Source of the DNA: CAVROP01 sp963768695
GTDB taxonomy: Bacteria; Acidobacteriota; Terriglobia; UBA7540
Direction: 5' to 3'
Assembly (NCBI GenBank): GCA_963768695.1
Contig: CAVYJG010000015.1
Coordinates: 310,001-374,000, forward strand
DNA: 64,000 nt
The translations under genes and the position numbers were made by a program. The notes under the pieces were generated by a model. It had not been told where the DNA came from and ran no database searches. It saw only the letters and a program-made list of their open reading frames with translations. Each line of letters begins with the position of its first letter. The first letter of the stretch is position 1. This document shows positions 43,824 to 51,906 of the stretch, piece after piece.

Positions 43824-43910
43824 ATGAGCCACTCGGAAGAACAACTACGGGTGATGATCGATGCCGTCCCTACGATGGCGCGGTGCAGTCTGCTGGATGG
43901 TTTCATGCGC
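43824..43910 (+). pseudogene. PAS-domain remnant
   Basis: HSEEQLRVMIDAVPTMARCS and LLDGF correspond to the first 25 residues of a PAS domain as found in sensor kinases and LuxR-like regulators (SEEQLR-IDAIPTLAWC-PDG). The remainder of the domain is absent and sequence passes directly into a globin remnant. Confidence 0.5.
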
Positions 43911-43911
43911 C

Positions 43912-44335
43912 GGATTGACGGACGAGGACGAGCGCTGCTTGCGGCCCCCCGGCGAGGTACTCGCCGGCCAGACCAAGCAAATCGTCGACCATTGGCGTGG
44001 CGGCGGCGTCGCCAGCATTCCGCACTTCACCCGGCACTCTCGCCCGCCCGAGGAAATCCCGTCCCGGAATACTTGGCGGCCAGCAACCTCCGTTTTCAAC
44101 AGGAAACTGCTTTGCGATATACAGCGTTGAAGAAGAACAACGTCGACGGACTTCGGTCGACTCCTTACCTGCCGCTGCGCGACGTTATCGCGTTTATCAC
44201 GGTCGAAAACGAAACCTTCAAGCCGTATCTTGCGGCAAAAGGCAATTCAGCCGAAGAGATGGACAAGATGCATCGGGCATGGTGAAAGTCAATTAAGCTA
44301 CGACTGGCGCTTTGGGCCAGGCCGTATTCTGACGA
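43912..44335 (+). pseudogene. Protoglobin remnant
   Basis: Pieces in two frames reconstruct most of a protoglobin (globin-sensor) domain: LTDEDERCLRPPGEVLAGQT and KQIVDHWRGGGVASIPHFTR in one frame, then PVPEYLAASNLRFQQ, RYTALKKNNVDGLRSTPYLP, LRDVIAFITVENETFKPYLA and GNSAEEMDKMHRAW in another, a TGA, and finally KSIKLRLALWARPYS. The segment corresponding to the helix with ILDTC-RPYDQ is deleted between FQQ and ETALRY. At least one frameshift, one deletion and one stop, so it is not functional. Confidence 0.72.
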
Positions 44336-44388
44336 CAGCCAGGCGCCGAACGAATGGTGACGCTGGTGGCGTTGCTTCCCGAGGATAC

Positions 44389-45225
44389 ATGCGAACCCCT
44401 AACGTTTCAGACGCTTCTATTTTGAGTCGGAGGGCTCTACTGAAGTCCGTCGCCCCGGCCGGAGTCGGATGGGCCCTTCCCTTGGCTTCCTTTGCGCACC
44501 CAGAAGAACGGGTAATGACCTCCAACGGTGGCACCGATCCGTACCCGATTCCATGGTTGGACAAGAACGGCAGCCATAATCAACCGGCAGGTCCGAATTT
44601 CGAACCTTCCCACATCTATCATTTCAACGGCAGAGTTGCTCGATGCAGCACGTTCAGCGGAATGGGGACGGATAACCAGGGGAACCGCGTCGGTTTCGGC
44701 ACTCCGACCACCGATTACGGCGTGATGCAGGGAGAATACTGGGCGGCGAGAGTGCCACAACAGGGCACATTCGCGCACATATGACTTACGTTGTTTCGGG
44801 GGCCGTTGGTTCCCGCCAACCAAATCCACGATTTGCACCCTCCCATTGTGCCTTCGGGACTGTACTGGGTGGTACCCGTACCAGCGAACAGCCTGACGAT
44901 CAGTGCTGGTGGAAAAGTGTTCACGCTGGAGATGCAGAACGTTCCCGTCATCGATCAGCCGCGGTGGCCCGCTCTCGAGTCCGTAGCGACGCCGGCGCGC
45001 ATGTCGTTCAAGATGGTGTGGAAGTCCAATGGCGAACCCGCGGTGTACGAAGACACGAGCAAGCACTTCCGTTTCACGGGCACCCGCGCGGTTTGCCAGA
45101 TGGAGGCCAGGATCGAAGTTCCCTCCATCGGGTTCACGTGGAAGTCTGATCCGCTGGAAACCTCGAAGTGCGATTTCGCGATCGTGGGTGAGGAGGTCAA
45201 TGGACGCTATTACGATATGAAGTAG
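44389..45225 (+). pseudogene. Tat-signal protein of unknown function with one internal TGA
   Basis: From ATG 44389 the frame gives a twin-arginine leader (LSRRALLKSVAPAGVGWALP) and HIYHFNGRVARCSTFSGMGT..., then TGA at 44782-44784, and continues in the same frame without any shift as FRGPLVPANQIHDLHPPIVP, LTISAGGKVFTLEMQNVPVI and VGEEVNGRYYDMK to 45225. The only defect is the stop codon between HI and LTLFRG; CGA to TGA would explain it. With it restored the protein has 278 residues. It resembles conserved exported proteins of Acidobacteriota without known function. Selenocysteine insertion is unlikely, no SECIS-like hairpin being visible by eye. Confidence 0.7.
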
Positions 45226-45322
45226 TTCTAAAACGCAATCTGGCCCTCCTAATGCTCTCCTGGCGCAAAGAAAAGAGAGCCAGGTCGCGTTGATACAGAT
45301 GAGCGGCTCCTTTCAGCTTGAC

Positions 45323-45479
45323 CGGTGTTGAGCGTGCGCCAGGCAGGAACGAACGCCTTCCAGGCGAAAACTGTCAGCAATGCTAAAAGCAATATAGGCT
45401 CAGCCCAGCGACCGCTCAGCTCTTCGGCGTCGGTCGTTGGACTACCCGCGCAGGTCCGAGAAGGGGCAGAATTTTCCAC
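45323..45479 (-). pseudogene. N-terminal remnant, GT87-like membrane glycosyltransferase
   Basis: On the minus strand VENSAPSR... leads to EELSGRWAEPILLLALLTVF and AWKAFVPAWRTLNT, a first membrane helix followed by the PAWRTLNT that in DUF2029/GT87 proteins precedes FPNYY. After LNT the similarity stops. The assignment rests on this short block only. Confidence 0.4.
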
Positions 45480-45535
45480 GCCGTTCCCGTTGACGTCAGA
45501 CTCCTTTCGCAAGACCGCTTGCAGATCAGTGACCC

Positions 45536-46972
45536 CTAGGCGGATTGCCGTCCGCTCGCTATCAAGCCCACCGCGAACGTCACCACCGTCCCGATGGCAA
45601 CGTACCATGTCCAGGCAATGGGCGTATAAGCCACCACAAAAGCCATTACGGCCAGGGCGATGAGCGCGCCGGTTAAAGCGCCGCGGGCGGTGGCACGTTT
45701 GGTCAGTACCCCCAACAGGAAAATTCCCAGCATGCTGCCATAGGGGACGCTGGCTATGGTAAGAGCCAACTCCATAACGCTGCGGTGAAGGAGTTGCGCA
45801 ACCAGCGCAATGATCGTCAGCACCGCGCCCCAGGCTAAGACCACGCCGCGTGAGACTCGGAGGTAGTGCTTCTCGTCCGCGTTGGGGTGGATAAACGGCT
45901 TATAGAAATCCATCACCGAGCTCGACGCCAGGGAATTTAAAGCGGCGCTGAGGTTTGCCATGCCCGCCGCGATGATGGCCGCGATCAGCAGCCCGGCAAG
46001 CCCGCGAGGCAACTGCGTCACTACAAAGGCAGGAAAGATCTGGTCTCCGCGTGCGAAGGGGTGCGGCGGCGGGAAATGCCGGTAGAAGGCGAAGAGGGTC
46101 ACGCCTACAACCAGGAAGAGTGTGAACTGCAGCAGGATGAGAACCCCGCTCGCAAGCAGGGCCGTCTGGCTGTCGCGCTTCTTGCGCGCGGCCAGCAGGA
46201 GCTGCACGATCAACTGGTCCGTGCCATGACTGGCGGTATTCAGGAATGCTCCGCCCACCAGTCCCGACCAGAACAAGTAAGGCTCGTGCCAGTTGAAATG
46301 GAAGTTGAAGACGGCGAGCTTGTTGCCTTCGAGATGCGCCAGCCGGCTCACCTCCGCCCAGCCGCCGGGGATGGCGTGCAAGGCCAGGACCAGCGCCACC
46401 ACAGTCCCGGCGAGATAAATGAGAAGCTGGACGACTTCCGTCCAGATCACGGCCGTCAGCCCGCCCTCAAACGTATAGAAAAGGGTCAACGCGGTAACGA
46501 TGAGCAACGAGGCGAAGACGCCGCTCTTCAGTACAACTCCGATGACAATCGCGATGGCGAAGACGCGCACGCCTTCGGCCAAGGCGCGCGTGGTGAGAAA
46601 GAGTCCGCTGGTAAAGAGCTTCAAAACCCGGCCGAAGCGCTGCTCGATGAGTTGGTAAGCGGTGAACATCTCGCCGGCAAAGTAGCGAGGAATGAGCGCG
46701 AAGCTCACCACGACTCGTCCCACCAGGTAGCCGAAAACCAGTTGCAGGAAGCCGAGGTTGGTGGCGTAGGCGATGCCAGGCGTACTGATGATGGTCAGAA
46801 TGCTGGTTTCGGCGGTGACAATGGCGAAGGAAATTGCCCACCAGGGCAGGCGGCGCCCGCCAAGAAAATACTCGCGCAGGGTCGGCTGGCTCTTGCGGAA
46901 ACGCGCCCCGAAGATGGTGATGGCGGCGAGATAGGCGATCACCACCAGGAGGTCAGGCCAACTGATAGCCAC
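45536..46972 (-). CDS. Sodium/solute symporter (SSS family)
   Basis: A 478-residue integral membrane transporter with about 13 helices. The start LVVIAYLAAITIFGARFRKS followed by REYFLGGRRLPWWAISFAIV and ETSILTIISTPGIAYATNLG is characteristic of the SSS family (sialic acid, proline or sugar carriers), including the Na+-binding region with ANLSAALNSLASSSVMDFY. GTG start at 46972 with GAGGA upstream. Substrate unknown; the surrounding glycoside hydrolases make a sugar plausible. Confidence 0.9.
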   Translation of the reverse strand: MAISWPDLLVVIAYLAAITIFGARFRKSQPTLREYFLGGRRLPWWAISFAIVTAETSILTIISTPGIAYATNLGFLQLVFGYLVGRVVVSFALIPRYFAGEMFTAYQLIEQRFGRVLKLFTSGLFLTTRALAEGVRVFAIAIVIGVVLKSGVFASLLIVTALTLFYTFEGGLTAVIWTEVVQLLIYLAGTVVALVLALHAIPGGWAEVSRLAHLEGNKLAVFNFHFNWHEPYLFWSGLVGGAFLNTASHGTDQLIVQLLLAARKKRDSQTALLASGVLILLQFTLFLVVGVTLFAFYRHFPPPHPFARGDQIFPAFVVTQLPRGLAGLLIAAIIAAGMANLSAALNSLASSSVMDFYKPFIHPNADEKHYLRVSRGVVLAWGAVLTIIALVAQLLHRSVMELALTIASVPYGSMLGIFLLGVLTKRATARGALTGALIALAVMAFVVAYTPIAWTWYVAIGTVVTFAVGLIASGRQSA

Positions 46973-47110
46973 GGAAGGTCCTCAGAGGAAGTTGTCAGCC
47001 GTCAGCTTTCAGCAAACAGGCTTCAGGGCATTTAACATACCAGTGACGAGTGAGGAGTGACAAGGGCAGGAGTCAGGATTCAGGGGTCGGCAGACACAAG
47101 TCCGCGGCAT
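46973..47110. repeat. Heptamer-periodic spacer
   Basis: GTCAGCC GTCAGCT TTCAGCA near 46993-47013 and AGTCAGGATTCAGGGGTCGG near 47071-47090 follow the same 7-base periodic style as spacers at 27.5-27.7 and 30.4 kb. No gene. Confidence 0.4.
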
Positions 47111-47692
47111 TCAGTGCGGCATGTGCATCAGCATCACGGCGGTGCCATCTTCCTGTTTCCAACCCTGGGCCCGCAGCCGCTCGATTTTCGACGCGTTCTG
47201 CACAATCAATTGGGCAACATCGTAGATATCCGGTGGAGTCCACAGGATGACGTTCCCCATTCGATAGCGAACTTCGGCAGACAGACCCGCCCCTCCAGCG
47301 CGAAGGATGTCCGCGATGGTGGCAGCACAATTGTCGTAGAGCATCTGGTAGTTGCTTGTGGCAAAAATCTCGTGCCACTTGGCACGCATTTTGTCTTCGT
47401 CGAGGCCTCCGAAATCGACCGTGCGGTCTGGAAGGCGGGGGTTCCCTGGTGTACCCTCGGACTCGCAATCGGCCTTAAAGTTCTGAACCCCAGCGCGTGA
47501 CCAGACCATCCCCTCCAAGGCGTTCATTGGCCACCAACTCACATACTCGGCCTTTCCTAACCCTTCATTCAGACTAATGTCGAGGGATGCGTGTCCAACA
47601 TTGATGCCCGGGCGTTGAAGATGTGTACGGCCAGAAGAGTCGGAGGACCATAGTCCCGTGGGGTGGGGATACCACAAGTACACCTTGTTCAC
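47111..47692 (-). CDS. Possible permuted papain-fold (NlpC/LRAT-like) protein
   Basis: A 193-residue protein. GTG at 47692 is the start because AAGGAG lies 8 bases upstream; the open frame above it is ignored. Its layout, an early His in INVGHASLDISL followed by YVSWWP and a later Cys in YQMLYDNCAATIADILRAGG, is that of circularly permuted papain-like domains (LRAT, YiiX/DUF4105 relatives), where His comes before Cys. Such proteins are hydrolases or acyltransferases; several are secreted effectors. No signal peptide is seen. The family assignment is inferred from pattern and not from a confident match. Confidence 0.55.
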   Translation of the reverse strand: MNKVYLWYPHPTGLWSSDSSGRTHLQRPGINVGHASLDISLNEGLGKAEYVSWWPMNALEGMVWSRAGVQNFKADCESEGTPGNPRLPDRTVDFGGLDEDKMRAKWHEIFATSNYQMLYDNCAATIADILRAGGAGLSAEVRYRMGNVILWTPPDIYDVAQLIVQNASKIERLRAQGWKQEDGTAVMLMHMPH

Positions 47693-47790
47693 GGCTCTTC
47701 TCCTTAAGTTCTGAATTTCTATTTTGGGTTGCCCAACCTCCTCACTATACATCAAGCCGGTTCTGCTGACCAACGAGCACGAGGGCCGAA

Positions 47791-49467
47791 CTACCTCTCG
47801 GCTTCTGAACCCTCGGCCGACAAGTTCCGGAAGACCGCTCGTCCCTTGCCATACAGAATCATCCCGACCAGTCCTTCCTTGAAGTCGTCGTCCTCGAATT
47901 TAGTCACGAAGAGAGGAGGGAAAAGAATCTTGATGACCGCTCCTCGGCACTGGACGGAGATTTTCTTTTGCGGTCCCGGCGTCTGATCGCTCACCGGAAC
48001 CTCCGTCCAGGACAGAAGATCCTGCGCGACCTCGTCAGTGTGGTATTTCTTGACCAGTTTAAACGAGATCGCACGAGAGCCAGGGGTGGGCACGCCAATG
48101 ATCACGGCGTAGTATCCGCGCTCATTGAGACGGAAAACCAGCCCTGCGGCGACATTGTCCCCAGACTTCAACTCCACGCTGAGCGAAGCATCGAGGTCTT
48201 CAAACCACGGCCCATTGGCAACGAGCAAGCCTGCCGCGGCTCCGCTTTCGGCAGATCCAATGCCTCCGGAGGACCCCAGGAAGATTTCATCCGGCTGCTG
48301 CGTCACGCTGCTGATCAGGTACGCTCCGTCTTCGTAGTGAAGGCTCTTCCGGTTGGGCCAGCCGCTGGTTTTGTCGCGGAAGTCGTCGTGGTAGATGGTC
48401 AGCCCATTCTTGATCGTAACTTTGGATTCGTACGGGTAGGGCTTGAGCTTCTCATTCTCACAGCCGCCTGATGGTTCGGGCGAGTTTCCAGCCACCGGCT
48501 CTTCCGGCATGGCGAAACCACGCCGTGCCCGAACCCTTGCACCGGATTGCGCAACCTTTACCTTGATCTCGCGGAAGCCGCCCTTGGAAGCGTTCGGGTA
48601 ATAAGCAAGTGTATATTGCGTCCTGAGTTGATGAGCTACAGCATCGACGGCGTCCTCGAGTCTACCCGGTTTCGGGAAGAAGGCTTCAGCGCCCGATTCA
48701 GTGGCCAGCCGTTTGAAGGCGCTCAATGGGTTATCAATCTCCTGGTTGGTCACGAGTGCGACCTTCTGAGAGTGGGCACTTCGATACATGTCGTATTCTG
48801 CCTTACTGAAACAACCGAGAATCATGAACACCTGGGCCTGCGACGCCTGAACAATGGGGATGAGGTCCTCCAGGGAGCGATGGCTGTTCTGGTCTGCCCC
48901 ATCGGTCAGCACCAGCAATGCCTTCTTGTGGTGGTGGGCATTCCGCATGTAGCAGAGCGCGCTTGCTATTGCGTCGTACAAGCTGGTGCCATCCTTCGTT
49001 ACGGTGGTGGCGGAGATCGCCGCAAGAATGCGCTGCGGGTCGCTGGTGAAGTCAACCGCCTTTTCAACCTGGCGAGAGAACCTCAGGTAGAACACTTCAT
49101 CGGCGGGGCGCATCGTGCCCAGCAAGCGGGCCAGGGAGGCTTTGGCGACGTTGAGTTTTCCCGTCGCCTCCATGCTTCCGCTCACGTCCAGAAGAATCCC
49201 CAGGCTGACAGGCTCGTCCCCCGCGTCGAAGAACGCAATCTTTTGCGGAATACCGTCCTCGTAGACTGAGAACTGATCGGCACGTAGCCCGTGGATCTCG
49301 TTATCCTTGCGGTCGGTCACCCGGACGGCAAGCGAGAGCAAATCCACTTCCGTGCGAATGGTAGGTACAGAACCGGCAGGCTCCGGATTCTGCGCTTCCA
49401 AGCGGAAGGGGGCAATCATGACAAACGCGAGAATGATGGCATCCCGGTACGTCGTCCCCTTGGCCAT
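47791..49467 (-). CDS. Exported VWA-domain (VWFA-related) protein
   Basis: A 558-residue exported protein of the Acidobacterial VWFA-related group. A signal peptide (DAIILAFVMIAPFRLEAQ) is followed by a small beta domain (TEVDLLSLAVRVTDRKDNEI, LRADQFSVYEDGIPQKIAFF) and a von Willebrand A domain with an intact MIDAS (LLDVSGSMEATG, VTKDGTSLYDAI, VLTDGADQNS). After EPVAGNSPEPSGG comes a second, jelly-roll-like region (SGWPNRKSLHYEDGAYLIS, VAAGLVFRLNERGYYAVIIG), which may bind carbohydrate. AAGGAGGAG before the ATG is a strong ribosome site. Binding of protein or matrix outside the cell is likely. Confidence 0.88.
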   Translation of the reverse strand: MAKGTTYRDAIILAFVMIAPFRLEAQNPEPAGSVPTIRTEVDLLSLAVRVTDRKDNEIHGLRADQFSVYEDGIPQKIAFFDAGDEPVSLGILLDVSGSMEATGKLNVAKASLARLLGTMRPADEVFYLRFSRQVEKAVDFTSDPQRILAAISATTVTKDGTSLYDAIASALCYMRNAHHHKKALLVLTDGADQNSHRSLEDLIPIVQASQAQVFMILGCFSKAEYDMYRSAHSQKVALVTNQEIDNPLSAFKRLATESGAEAFFPKPGRLEDAVDAVAHQLRTQYTLAYYPNASKGGFREIKVKVAQSGARVRARRGFAMPEEPVAGNSPEPSGGCENEKLKPYPYESKVTIKNGLTIYHDDFRDKTSGWPNRKSLHYEDGAYLISSVTQQPDEIFLGSSGGIGSAESGAAAGLLVANGPWFEDLDASLSVELKSGDNVAAGLVFRLNERGYYAVIIGVPTPGSRAISFKLVKKYHTDEVAQDLLSWTEVPVSDQTPGPQKKISVQCRGAVIKILFPPLFVTKFEDDDFKEGLVGMILYGKGRAVFRNLSAEGSEAER

Positions 49468-49725
49468 CCCACTCCTCCTTGGCCGGAATTCCGCCTCGCG
49501 ACATCAATGTATACCCAGCCGCGCCCGAGTTCAATCGACAGCCGGCCTGTCAGCAGGAATGATGACTGCGGGAATACGCATCCGCACAACTGGTAATAAT
49601 AGAACGCAACGAATTCGCCTGGCGCGGCCATCGCGAGCGTTGTTACAATATGCGCCATCGTCTCAGGGTTCTCGCGCAAACATGATGCAGTGACGGGAGG
49701 TTTCGGGGTGGGTGCCTGCAAACTC
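49468..49725. other. Intergenic, no gene seen
   Basis: The spacer between the VWA gene start and the broken gene below. I see no conserved frame. Confidence 0.4.
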
Positions 49726-50186
49726 TCAAGAGGCCGGGTCAGAAGAATCGTGGCGGCTCGGTCGCACAGGAATCTTGTAGTAATAATCGGACCAGACGTA
49801 TTTGGGCGAACCCACTGGATGGGACAAGGGTACCTCCAACGTGGCCATCGCCGTCTCGTCCCAGATCCGCGGAATCACGGGATGAAACCAATCACTTGAT
49901 TCCTGAGACCACCCGACTTGACTGGCCGTCGCGACGCTGGTCAGCACCCGAAGGGGAGGCACCAAGCCCTTGATCCTTACAGCTCGCCTATCGACCTCCG
50001 GAAAGGGCCTCGCCTGTGCCCATCATGGCTTAACGCTGTCAATAACACCTTATAAGGGCCTGCGGTCGGGGCGTGCAGGGCCAATCCCGAGAACGCCAAC
50101 ATCGCGACACCTGCTGGAAGTACGACTGCCAGGCAAAATGGTCGCACGAGATACTCCTTGATGAGCGCCACAATTGCTTTTAACAT
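49726..50186 (-). pseudogene. Membrane-anchored protein, frameshifted and C-terminally truncated
   Basis: ATG 50186 opens with MLKAIVALIKEYLVRPFCLA and VVLPAGVAMLAFSGLALHAP, one membrane anchor, then TAGPYKVLLTALSHDG. Around 50005-50025 the frame changes, and the protein goes on as RPFPEVDRRAVRIKGLVPPL, RVLTSVATASQVGWSQESSD and PVGSPKYVWSDYYYKIPVRP, ending in an unrelated tail at 49726. The second part reads as real protein, but I cannot assign the family; the DYYYKIPVRP block followed by nothing suggests loss of a further C-terminal domain. Confidence 0.5.
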
Positions 50187-50379
50187 TCCACGACCTGAAG
50201 CTCCTTCCACCTTTGACAATTGACTTTCGCTGGGTAGCATCGACAGTACCCTGGTGAGCATTCTTGACCTAATGCGTGAGCCCTAATGAACTGACACCCA
50301 TCCGCACACGCGGTATAAGTAGGGGTGCCTCGTGTGTCCCTTGAGAGGCAGATGTGACATGGGTTTGGAGGCAACACCT

Positions 50380-51543
50380 ATGAAATACAATCGAGTTATC
50401 AGCACAGCAGTTCTGTTATTACTCCTCGGAACTACTATTCCTGCATTCGCGCACAAGGACGATGAGAAAAAGGGCGGAGGCGCCGGAAAACCTCAGGCGT
50501 CGCAACACGAGCAACAACCTCAGCACGCCCAGAAAGTGCAGCCTCAGCAGCACGCGCAGAAAGCCGCGCAACCGCAGCGCGAACCGAAAGCACAGCCGCA
50601 ACGCGCCGAGAAAGCACAGCCGCAACGTGCCGAGAAAGCACAGTCGCAGCGCGCCGAGAAAGCACAGCCGCAACGTGCCGAGAAAGCACAGCCGCAGCGC
50701 GCCGAGAAAGCACAGCCACAGCGCACCGAGAAAGCACAGTCACAACGTGCCGAGAAAGCACAGCCGCAGCGCGCCGAGAAAGCACAGCCGCAACGTGCCG
50801 AGAAAGCACAGCCGCAACGTGCCGAGAAAGCACAGTCACAACGTGCCGAGAAAGCACAGCCGCTGCGCGCCGAGAAAGCACAGTCACAACGTGCCGAGAA
50901 AGCACAGCCACAACGAGCCGAGAAAGCACAGTCACAACGTGCCGAGCGGGCGCAACGCCAGGCACAGCCGTCCAGAGGGCAGCAGACACAGTCCGTTGCT
51001 AGCAGCGGCGGCGGCGGCCGATATGGCCGCATTTCTAACGCCAATTACAGTGCCCATTTCGGCCACGGACACTCCTTCCACATGGGGCGTCCCCAGATGA
51101 TCGGCGGGTACAACCGCTTCCAGTACGGCGGCTACTCGTTCGGGTACAATGAGGGATGGCCCGTAGGCTGGGACTACAACGACGATTGTTATGTCGAATA
51201 CGTCGATGGCGCCTATTTCATGTACAATTTCCGGCATCCCGGCATGCACATTTCCCTCAGCATCTTCGGCGACGGCAATTACGGCAACCGTTATGGCCGC
51301 ATTTCTGAAGTTAGATACCGTTCCCATTTCGGTCATGACCACTGGTTCCACATGGGGCGTCCCAGGATGATCGGCGGGTATAGCCGCTTCCACTACGGCG
51401 GCTACTGGTTCGGTTACAATGAAGGATGGCCAGTAGGCTGGGACTACAACGACGACTGCTATGTCGCATACGTTGATGGCGCCTATTACATGTACAACCT
51501 TAGGCATCCCGGCATGCACATTACTCTTCGCATGTTCTCATGA
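50380..51543 (+). CDS. Exported protein with sixteen octapeptide repeats and a duplicated C-terminal domain
   Basis: A 387-residue protein. MKYNRVISTAVLLLLLGTTI ending PAFA is a signal peptide; GGAGG before ATG 50380 decides the start. Residues 65-192 are sixteen copies of PQRAEKAQ (variants SQ, PL, RT), a charged and probably disordered or helical stalk. Residues 214-303 and 304-387 are two copies of a 90-residue Tyr/Gly/Trp-rich domain (RYGRISxxxY, SHFGHxHxFHMGRPxMIGGY, GYNEGWPVGWDYNDDCYV, YMYNxRHPGMHI). I know no function; a surface or periplasmic spacer protein with paired binding domains is a fair description. Confidence 0.75.
   Translation: MKYNRVISTAVLLLLLGTTIPAFAHKDDEKKGGGAGKPQASQHEQQPQHAQKVQPQQHAQKAAQPQREPKAQPQRAEKAQPQRAEKAQSQRAEKAQPQRAEKAQPQRAEKAQPQRTEKAQSQRAEKAQPQRAEKAQPQRAEKAQPQRAEKAQSQRAEKAQPLRAEKAQSQRAEKAQPQRAEKAQSQRAERAQRQAQPSRGQQTQSVASSGGGGRYGRISNANYSAHFGHGHSFHMGRPQMIGGYNRFQYGGYSFGYNEGWPVGWDYNDDCYVEYVDGAYFMYNFRHPGMHISLSIFGDGNYGNRYGRISEVRYRSHFGHDHWFHMGRPRMIGGYSRFHYGGYWFGYNEGWPVGWDYNDDCYVAYVDGAYYMYNLRHPGMHITLRMFS
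50572..50955. repeat. Sixteen tandem 24-bp repeats inside a CDS
   Basis: Consensus CCGCAACGTGCCGAGAAAGC plus ACAG, exactly 24 bp per unit, with no length variation over 384 bp. Differences are mostly C/T at third positions (CGC/CGT, CCG/TCA), so the copies are not freshly expanded. As 24 is a multiple of three, other frames are open too. Confidence 0.95.
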
Positions 51544-51906
51544 TTTATACAGCGCACCTTCGGGGAGGATTTCCTCGGCGCGAGGCGGGGCGGACGGGCC
51601 GCCCCGAAGGGGGGAATAAGTCTTTTGGTTTGCGAACTCTCCAGGCGGCGAATGCTGGGGGCTGTCATCGTGAAAAAGCGAGTTCAGCTACGGAGCACGG
51701 GGGATGATCAGATCATTTCAAGTCCGGACCCTTACTGAGCTCCTCGAATCCCAGCAGGTCCCCCCAGGGCGTAAACGTGCCTGAGCAATTTTGAGCAGAC
51801 GCGTGTGCCAAAAGGCGCAAACTGGATTGCCGATATCGATGATAGGTACTCAACTGGCCGAGAACTGATTCCGGCGATGTTTCTCGGAAGGCACGGCGGC
51901 GGGGAC
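51544..51906. other. Intergenic region with a GC hairpin
   Basis: No gene. CGGGGCGG (51586-51593) pairs with CCGCCCCG (51599-51606) soon after the stop of the repeat protein, a possible terminator without a clear T-run (GTCTTTTG follows at 51621). Confidence 0.5.

Noticed and set aside
44782..44784. Internal TGA considered as selenocysteine
   Set aside because: No SECIS-like hairpin is apparent just after it, and surrounding genes are decayed; a nonsense mutation is simpler.
50435..51100. Long open frames in other frames and on the minus strand over the 24-bp repeats (about 165-210 codons)
   Set aside because: They arise because the repeat unit is a multiple of three; only the plus-strand frame from 50380 has a signal peptide, a ribosome site and the following domain.
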